From DAOUJI01 sp965224415 (lineage in GTDB: Bacteria > Chloroflexota > Dehalococcoidia > Lucifugimonadales > JAGWBF01): 64,000 nucleotides of DNA. The translations under genes were made by a program, and so were the position numbers. Below, piece by piece: positions 59,584-64,000 of the stretch. The stretch is taken from assembly GCA_965224415.1 (NCBI GenBank), contig CBDCZB010000004.1, forward strand, positions 806,001 to 870,000. The letters run 5' to 3'. How positions within the stretch are numbered: position 1 is the first letter of the stretch; the number at the start of each line of letters is the position of its first letter. The notes under the pieces were generated by a model. The model worked only from the letters and a program-made list of their open reading frames with translations. It made no database searches and had not been told where the DNA came from.

Positions 59584-59904
59584 ATGCCCCAGGAGTTTGT
59601 GAAGGCGGCAGAGGTCGGGGACCTAAAACCCGGTCAAATGAAACTGGTGAGAATCGCTGGCGAGCGGATACTGCTATGCAATTATGATGGCCGGATCTAC
59701 GCCGTCAACGGAGCATGCACCCACGAGGATGGGATGCTGTCCCGCGGACTGCTGTACGAACACGAGGTCGCGTGCCCGCTCCACGGGGCAACCTTCGACG
59801 TCAGGACTGGCGAGGTCATAACTCCCCCAGCCATGGAAGCGCTCACAGTCTATCCGATCAAGATAGAGGGCGGCGACATCCTAATAGGAACCCCATCAGA
59901 ATAG
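59584..59904 (+). CDS. Rieske-type [2Fe-2S] ferredoxin
   Basis: The 106 residues carry the Rieske ligands CTHEDG (near residue 48) and CPLHGATFD (near 66), in the order CxH and CxxH. The surrounding pattern (KLVRIAGERILLCNYDGRIYAVNG, EVITPPAMEALTVYPIKIEGGDILI) is that of the small Rieske ferredoxins of ring-hydroxylating oxygenases or nitrite-reductase-like systems. It would deliver electrons to an oxygenase; none is adjacent. AAGGAGG precedes the ATG. Confidence 0.92.
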   Translation: MPQEFVKAAEVGDLKPGQMKLVRIAGERILLCNYDGRIYAVNGACTHEDGMLSRGLLYEHEVACPLHGATFDVRTGEVITPPAMEALTVYPIKIEGGDILIGTPSE

Positions 59905-60029
59905 AGCTCACCTATCTCCGACCGTCATCTGCCCCGGTTGGGAGTCCCTTTCAGGCTCGTCCATAGCCATACGGCTAACGGGGGCTATTCACCTCAGATT
60001 CAGCCCGTCAGGCCTTGGTCATCTCAGCT

Positions 60030-61760
60030 TTAGGCCCCCTTGCCATAGCGAAGCAGCTCGCCTGACAGCGCTCCGGTTGGTTCGCCATCCTCGAAGGTCA
60101 CCTGACCATTCACCATAATCCAGCGATACCCGGATGCTTTTTGAATCCTGCGCCACTCATCTCCAGGCAGGTCTCTGGCAACCTCTGGGGGCAGCAGCTT
60201 CAGGTTCTCCAGGTCGTACACCACCAGGTCTGCTGCGGCGCCCTCGCGAATAACTCCTCTGTCCTTGAACCCGCCGAAGAAAGCAGGCAGGTAACTCAAC
60301 TTATAGTGGGCCTCCTCCAGGCTCACCAGTTTTTCATCCCTCACCATCCAGGCCAGGGCATCTGTGGGGAAGCTTCCGAAGGTCATGAACTTGACATGCG
60401 CCCCGCCATCGGACAGCCCGGGGATCACGTGGGGGTCGTTCATTATCTCCGCTGTGTATTCAGAATTGTCACGGTCCCCCGCGGCGTGGAACTCAGTCTG
60501 AAGATCGTCGGCCACCACCAAGTCCAACAATGCGTCGATGAGGTGCTTGCCTTCCATCTGTGCAATCTGTGGGACCGACCGCCCAATGTAGTCCGCAAAT
60601 TTCTGATCGCCCACTTTCTGGACGACCAAACCCGCCACAGACCCACGCTGGACAGCCCCGTGAGGTCGTCCCCCCGAGTCCCAATCCTCGCGCAGTTTCC
60701 TCCTGTGTTCTGGGTCCTGCATCTTCTCTTTACGCTCGGCTGGCGTCCCCAGGGTCACATCTCGCCATGCGGCACTCCCGTCGAACAGGTTCCAGTCCTC
60801 AAACGTCAGGTCGAAGCCGCCGCGGGTGGTCATCCCTTGGCCATACACTCTGAGGCCCCTGCGAGCACAGTCCGCCAGCCAGTCAAGCCTCTGCCGGTGT
60901 ATCCCCGGATCGGACACATTGGGCATTACCACCTGGTAAATGATTGGCCGGCCGCTTACCTCGGCCACTTCCTCAAAGAGCTGGAGGGTAAGCTCCGGTA
61001 TGGGTTCGCGCCCTTCGGTAGGCTCCCGGTAAGTCAACTCGATGTAGCCCTCATCCCGCTCCCCTAAGACCTGTGCGAAGGCGAGGATTTCCTCGCGGCT
61101 CATCATGTCGGTAATCATCGGAGTCCCGTCGTAGTCTCGCTGGTTGGAATCCGGCCCCGAGACCTGGGCGCTCCAGCCGCAGGCCCCAGCGTCCATTCCC
61201 TCGTGCACCAGCCTGCACATCTCCTTTAGCTCCGCCTGTGTGGGCCGCCTCTTCTTGGCTTCGTCCCATCCCATGACCCAGCCGTACAAGGGCGTCAGCG
61301 GCACGTAGCTCAGGAGATTCACTCCCTTGGGGATGCGGTCCAAACTGTCCAGGAACTCAGGGAACGTCACCCAGTCCCACAACATTCCCTCCTGCATAGC
61401 CTTAAGGGGTATCGCCTCGTTGCGAGTGAGTGAAAGCATTGCCCTATCCCGATATTCGGGTTCGCACGGAGCGAATCCAAAGCCGCAGTTGCCGATGGCC
61501 ACGGAGGTAACCCCGTGCCAGCCGGATAGGGTGCAATAGGGGTCCCACTGGACCTGAGCGTCGTAGTGGGTGTGAAGGTCTACAAAACCGGGGGCGACAA
61601 TTAGGCCTGAAGCGTCCAGGACCGTGGCGGCGCCGGCTCCCTTCAGTCCGCCTATCTTGGCAATTTTTCCGTCCTTGATGCCGAGGTCGCTTCTATAACG
61701 AGGCGCCCTGGTCCCGTCAACAACCATTCCTCCCTTGATGATAATGTCATATTCTGGCAT
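60030..61760 (-). CDS. Amidohydrolase, N-acyl-D-amino-acid deacylase family
   Basis: This 576-residue metal-dependent amidohydrolase has the N-terminal beta-sandwich part (YDIIIKGGMVVDGTRAPRY), the metal HxH in FVDLHTHYDAQVQWDP (near residue 66), IGNCGFGFAPC (bridging Cys region), and GLSDGGAHVKFMT with the catalytic Asp. D-aminoacylases remove the acyl group from N-acyl-D-amino acids. Members in this lineage often have unknown substrates. GAAAGGAGCCAC supports ATG 61760 over the longer frame. Confidence 0.86.
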   Translation of the reverse strand: MPEYDIIIKGGMVVDGTRAPRYRSDLGIKDGKIAKIGGLKGAGAATVLDASGLIVAPGFVDLHTHYDAQVQWDPYCTLSGWHGVTSVAIGNCGFGFAPCEPEYRDRAMLSLTRNEAIPLKAMQEGMLWDWVTFPEFLDSLDRIPKGVNLLSYVPLTPLYGWVMGWDEAKKRRPTQAELKEMCRLVHEGMDAGACGWSAQVSGPDSNQRDYDGTPMITDMMSREEILAFAQVLGERDEGYIELTYREPTEGREPIPELTLQLFEEVAEVSGRPIIYQVVMPNVSDPGIHRQRLDWLADCARRGLRVYGQGMTTRGGFDLTFEDWNLFDGSAAWRDVTLGTPAERKEKMQDPEHRRKLREDWDSGGRPHGAVQRGSVAGLVVQKVGDQKFADYIGRSVPQIAQMEGKHLIDALLDLVVADDLQTEFHAAGDRDNSEYTAEIMNDPHVIPGLSDGGAHVKFMTFGSFPTDALAWMVRDEKLVSLEEAHYKLSYLPAFFGGFKDRGVIREGAAADLVVYDLENLKLLPPEVARDLPGDEWRRIQKASGYRWIMVNGQVTFEDGEPTGALSGELLRYGKGA

Positions 61761-62091
61761 GTGGCTCCTTTCTCCGCTCTCGTACAGCCTCAGACCGACT
61801 ATTGCCTTTGGATAGATGGAAGAAGAACACTTCAATAATCTTATCTAATTGGGTTTGTGTCAATAGACTCTTCATATACACCCGTATTTCGTAAGATTCA
61901 TTCTCGGGAGAAGAGCCATTTTCAGGCGTCCGCTGAGATAGACTTGACTGAGGCCGCCTATCACCCTCGCCTTTCGGAGCGCCCCGTTCGAACCCCAGTC
62001 TGCCACAACCCACGTTGACACTGGGCAAGGTGTATTACTACACTTGCGTTAGCCGAACTTAGGCCTATCAAGCCTATTAAAAGGAGACCCG
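61761..62091. other. Intergenic stretch holding the rhodanese promoter
   Basis: This 331-bp region between divergent genes has no recognised coding frame. Its right end has the promoter at 62015-62044 and the ribosome site of the rhodanese gene. Confidence 0.55.
62015..62044 (+). promoter_or_regulatory. Sigma-70-type promoter of the rhodanese selenoprotein gene
   Basis: A consensus TTGACA (62015-62020) is followed after 18 bp by TACACT (62039-62044). The start codon is 48 bp downstream, with AAAAGGAGA in front of it. It ensures that translation starts well upstream of the in-frame TGA. Confidence 0.55.
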
Positions 62092-62472
62092 ATGTCCGCA
62101 GGGCGGGAAATGGTTCGGAAGGCGCAGGCGGAGATGCCCAGCACGTCGGCGCGGGAAGTCCACGCTGCCCGTGAGAACGGGGAGGACATCGTGGTCCTCG
62201 ACGTCAGGGAAAAGGACGAGTGGAACGCTTTTCACATCCCAGACGCGGTGAACTTGGCCCGCGGCAGGCTCGAGGGGCTGGCCGAGGAACGGCTGCCCGA
62301 CAAGAACGTCCGCATCGTCTGCCATTGAGGGGGCGCAGGCCGATCTTCGCTGGCAGCGAAGACACTCAGGGAGATGGGGTACACCAATGTAAGCTACATG
62401 ACGGAAGGCATCAACGGCTGGAAGGAAATGGGCCTGCCCATAGAGCGGTCTGAGGAGAACGATGACAACTGA
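62092..62472 (+). CDS. Rhodanese-like selenoprotein (in-frame TGA = Sec79)
   Basis: Read through the TGA at 62326-62328 this is a complete 126-residue single rhodanese domain. The N-terminal half has VVLDVREKDEWNAFHIPDAVNL and NVRIVCH. Sec79 then begins the active-site loop U-GGAGR-S, the position of the catalytic Cys in the CxxxxR loop. LAAKTLREMGYTNVSYMTEG, INGWKEMGLP completes the fold in frame, and the gene ends at TGA 62470-62472. A perfect 8-bp hairpin with a GGC triloop starts 15 nt after the TGA. The true 3' end overlaps the next gene's start by 11 bp, so coupling would require read-through. Rhodaneses move sulfane sulfur via a persulfide; Sec would give a more reactive selenol. AAAAGGAGA precedes the ATG. 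A nonsense mutation is the alternative. Confidence 0.9.
62344..62362 (+). promoter_or_regulatory. Putative bacterial SECIS hairpin for the rhodanese gene
   Basis: TCTTCGCT and AGCGAAGA form eight perfect pairs around a GGC triloop. The loop begins 23 nt after the TGA, within the 16-37 nt window known for bacterial SECIS elements, and its first bases are G. The tip CGCT-GGC-AGCG is nearly the same as in the glutaredoxin-DinB hairpin, although the proteins are unrelated. Confidence 0.82.
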
Positions 62473-62749
62473 AGCTGAGCGGGTCACGAGACTCGAAACG
62501 GTTTATGAACAAGTAGACAGACGCTTGGGCAGCATAGACGGGCGCTTGGACACCATGGATAGACGTTTGGACTCCATGGACGGACGCTTGGATGCCATGG
62601 ACAGACGTTTCGACGGCATCGACAGACGTTTGGAAGGCATCGACAGACGTTTGGAAGGCATGGAAAACCGGATCACTATGCTCATGGTCGCATCGTTTGC
62701 GGGTTGGGCCGTGATAGCCGGAGCAATCATCGGGGCAGGCTTCATATAA
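62462..62749 (+). CDS. Tail-anchored coiled-coil protein with heptad repeats
   Basis: The 95 residues start MTTEAERVTRLETVYEQVD, continue as seven-residue units of the form DRRL(D/E)(S/G/A)(M/I) for about eight repeats, and end in one membrane helix (MLMVASFAGWAVIAGAIIGAGFI). The repeat units are also similar at DNA level (21-bp period, GACAGACGTTTGGA variants). It resembles DUF1640/tail-anchored coiled-coil proteins, whose role is not known. It probably oligomerises at the membrane. The start lies inside the rhodanese 3' end. Confidence 0.75.
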   Translation: MTTEAERVTRLETVYEQVDRRLGSIDGRLDTMDRRLDSMDGRLDAMDRRFDGIDRRLEGIDRRLEGMENRITMLMVASFAGWAVIAGAIIGAGFI

Positions 62750-62791
62750 ACGGTGCCCCCGCTGGATTCTACACATACAACAGGAGGAGTG

Positions 62792-64000
62792 ATGACCACG
62801 ACGGCTGACAAGAAACCCGAAAGTGAATACAAAGTCGTAGGGACCAGACCCATCCGCCACGACGGCGTGGACAAGGTGACGGGCAACGCACGCTACGGCG
62901 CCGACATCAACCTGCCGGGGATGCTCCACGCCAAAGTCCTGCGCAGCCCCCACGGCCATGCCCGCATCAAGTCCATCGACACCAGCAAGGCGGAGGCGCA
63001 CCCCGGAGTCCGGGCCGTTTGCACCGCCGCCGACTTCCCAATCATCGAAGACAAGGTAATCGACTTTGCCGAGCTGCAAGGCAATCCCCGGATGATGGCA
63101 GAAAACGTCCTGGCCCACGACAAGGCGCTGTACAAAGGACACGCCATCGCCGCCGTCGCTGCCTCCAGCCCCCACGACGCCGAAGAAGCGTTGGAACTCA
63201 TCGAGGTCGAATACGAGGTCCTCAAGCCCGTTCTGAGCATCAACCAGGCCCTGGCCGACGACGCGCCCCTTCTGCATGATGACATGACCACCCGTTTCCG
63301 GGTGGACCGGTTTGGCCGCGGCGACGACACCGGCACGAAGAGCAACTTGGCCGGACACCTACAGTTCGTACGGGGAGAGCCGGAACAGGGCTTCAAAGAG
63401 GCCGATCTGATCGTGGAGAGGGAGCTGGAAACCCAGACCGTCCACCAAGGCTACATCGAACCCCACACCTCAACGGCATCCTGGTCCTCCGACGGCCAGA
63501 TAACCGTCTGGACCTCCACCCAGGGGACCTTCGCAATACGATCGCTGACCGCCGCCATCCTCGCTGTTCCTGAGTCCACTGTGAAAGTCATCCCTATGGA
63601 AATCGGTGGAGGGTTCGGCGCCAAGCTGGTGGCCTACCTGGACCCGGTGGCTGTGATTCTGTCCCGGAAGAGCGGCAAGCCGGTCAAGATGGTCATGAGC
63701 CGCTCGGAGGTCTTCGAAGGTTCCGGGCCCACCTCCGCTTCACGGATGCGCTGCAAGATAGGCGTCACCAAGTCCGGCAAGATAACCGCCGGAGAGCTGG
63801 ACCTGTATTTCGAGTCTGGAGCTTTCCCCGGCTCGCCCGTGGGAGGCGGCGCCCTGACCGGCCTGGGTCCCTACAAGATGGACAACCTGATGGTGAACGG
63901 TTACGACGTTGTGGTCAACAAGCAGAAGGTCCAGGCCTACCGCGCCCCCGGCCAGCCCCAGGCCGCTTTCGCCGTGGAAATCGTCATGGACGAAATCGCC
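62792..64000 (+). CDS. Xanthine dehydrogenase family molybdopterin-binding subunit (partial)
   Basis: At least 403 residues of a large CoxL/XdhB-type subunit are present, cut by the window end. VVGTRPIRHDGVDKVTGNARYGADI opens the a/b hammerhead domain, followed by molybdenum-cofactor contacts IPMEIGGGFGAK (near residue 272) and KVQAYRAPGQPQAAFA (near 385). The AYRAPG loop lacks the Cys of true aerobic CO dehydrogenases (AYRCSFR), so this is another hydroxylase, of unknown substrate. The iron-sulfur and FAD subunits would be expected nearby but are not in the window. AGGAGGAGTG precedes ATG 62792. Confidence 0.92.
   Translation, partial: MTTTADKKPESEYKVVGTRPIRHDGVDKVTGNARYGADINLPGMLHAKVLRSPHGHARIKSIDTSKAEAHPGVRAVCTAADFPIIEDKVIDFAELQGNPRMMAENVLAHDKALYKGHAIAAVAASSPHDAEEALELIEVEYEVLKPVLSINQALADDAPLLHDDMTTRFRVDRFGRGDDTGTKSNLAGHLQFVRGEPEQGFKEADLIVERELETQTVHQGYIEPHTSTASWSSDGQITVWTSTQGTFAIRSLTAAILAVPESTVKVIPMEIGGGFGAKLVAYLDPVAVILSRKSGKPVKMVMSRSEVFEGSGPTSASRMRCKIGVTKSGKITAGELDLYFESGAFPGSPVGGGALTGLGPYKMDNLMVNGYDVVVNKQKVQAYRAPGQPQAAFAVEIVMDEIA

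Noticed and set aside
62092..62328. A 78-residue truncated rhodanese pseudogene
   Set aside because: The downstream frame keeps the complete rhodanese fold without further lesions, and the TGA coincides with the catalytic residue and a SECIS-like hairpin.
1..64000. CRISPR arrays, rRNA genes and complete prophage
   Set aside because: No regularly spaced direct repeats of CRISPR type, no rRNA sequences and no phage structural genes were seen.

Overview
The window looks like a chromosome segment of a Chloroflexota bacterium, most likely of the SAR202 or another Dehalococcoidia-related lineage. The reasons are the high GC content, the many luciferase-like flavin oxidoreductases, acyl-CoA dehydrogenases and thiolase-like/DUF35 gene pairs, and the xanthine-dehydrogenase-type enzyme at the right edge. 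The lineage is inferred from gene content only; no marker gene was aligned.

Layout. 1-2.8 kb: the end of minC, then minD and minE, followed by an HsdR-N type nuclease islet flanked by two copies of the minE 3' end. 2.85-3.18 kb: tRNAs Leu(TAA), Cys(GCA) and Leu(GAG). 3.2-9.8 kb: flavin oxidoreductase, methyltransferase, a glutaredoxin-DinB protein with an in-frame TGA, an IS5-type element, AlbA_2 and NYN proteins, and an SDR. 10-17.3 kb: two paralogous flavin oxidoreductases flank an accessory stretch with a HicBA remnant and a DNA adenine methylase broken by an IS630 element. 17.4-25.7 kb: a catabolic cluster of two MaoC proteins, two thiolase-like/DUF35 pairs and three acyl-CoA dehydrogenases. 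It resembles the actinobacterial igr steroid side-chain system with ChsH2 split into two genes. 26-33.5 kb: desaturase, tRNA-Sec (selC), thioredoxin, an RlmD-Maf fusion, and Tat genes interrupted by a TcmP/DUF5131 pair. 33.7-40.1 kb: pyruvate dehydrogenase genes and a second ThDP enzyme. 40-48.3 kb: SMP-30, alcohol dehydrogenase, VapBC-like toxin-antitoxin genes, a second IS630, threonine ammonia-lyase and ABC-F. 48.3-56 kb: a graveyard of IS, transposase, DUF262 and recombinase pieces ending at tRNA-Asn. 56-64 kb: a third thiolase-like/DUF35 pair, enoyl-CoA hydratase, Rieske protein, amidohydrolase, a TGA-containing rhodanese, a coiled-coil membrane protein and the start of a molybdenum hydroxylase.

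The most notable result is a selenocysteine set. A clear tRNA-Sec with UCA anticodon lies in the same window as two genes in which an in-frame TGA replaces the catalytic cysteine: UxxC in the glutaredoxin, and the first residue of the CxxxxR loop in the rhodanese. In each, a perfect or near-perfect hairpin with a GG-starting triloop follows the TGA by 17 or 23 nt. The two hairpins share the tip CGCT-GG(A/C)-AGCG. Standard gene calling would cut both proteins at the TGA.

A second theme is small cargo islets placed at 3' ends of genes with duplication of the gene's tail (minE; the flavin oxidoreductase at 10 kb). A third is that all four recognisable IS elements sit in CTAG target sites.
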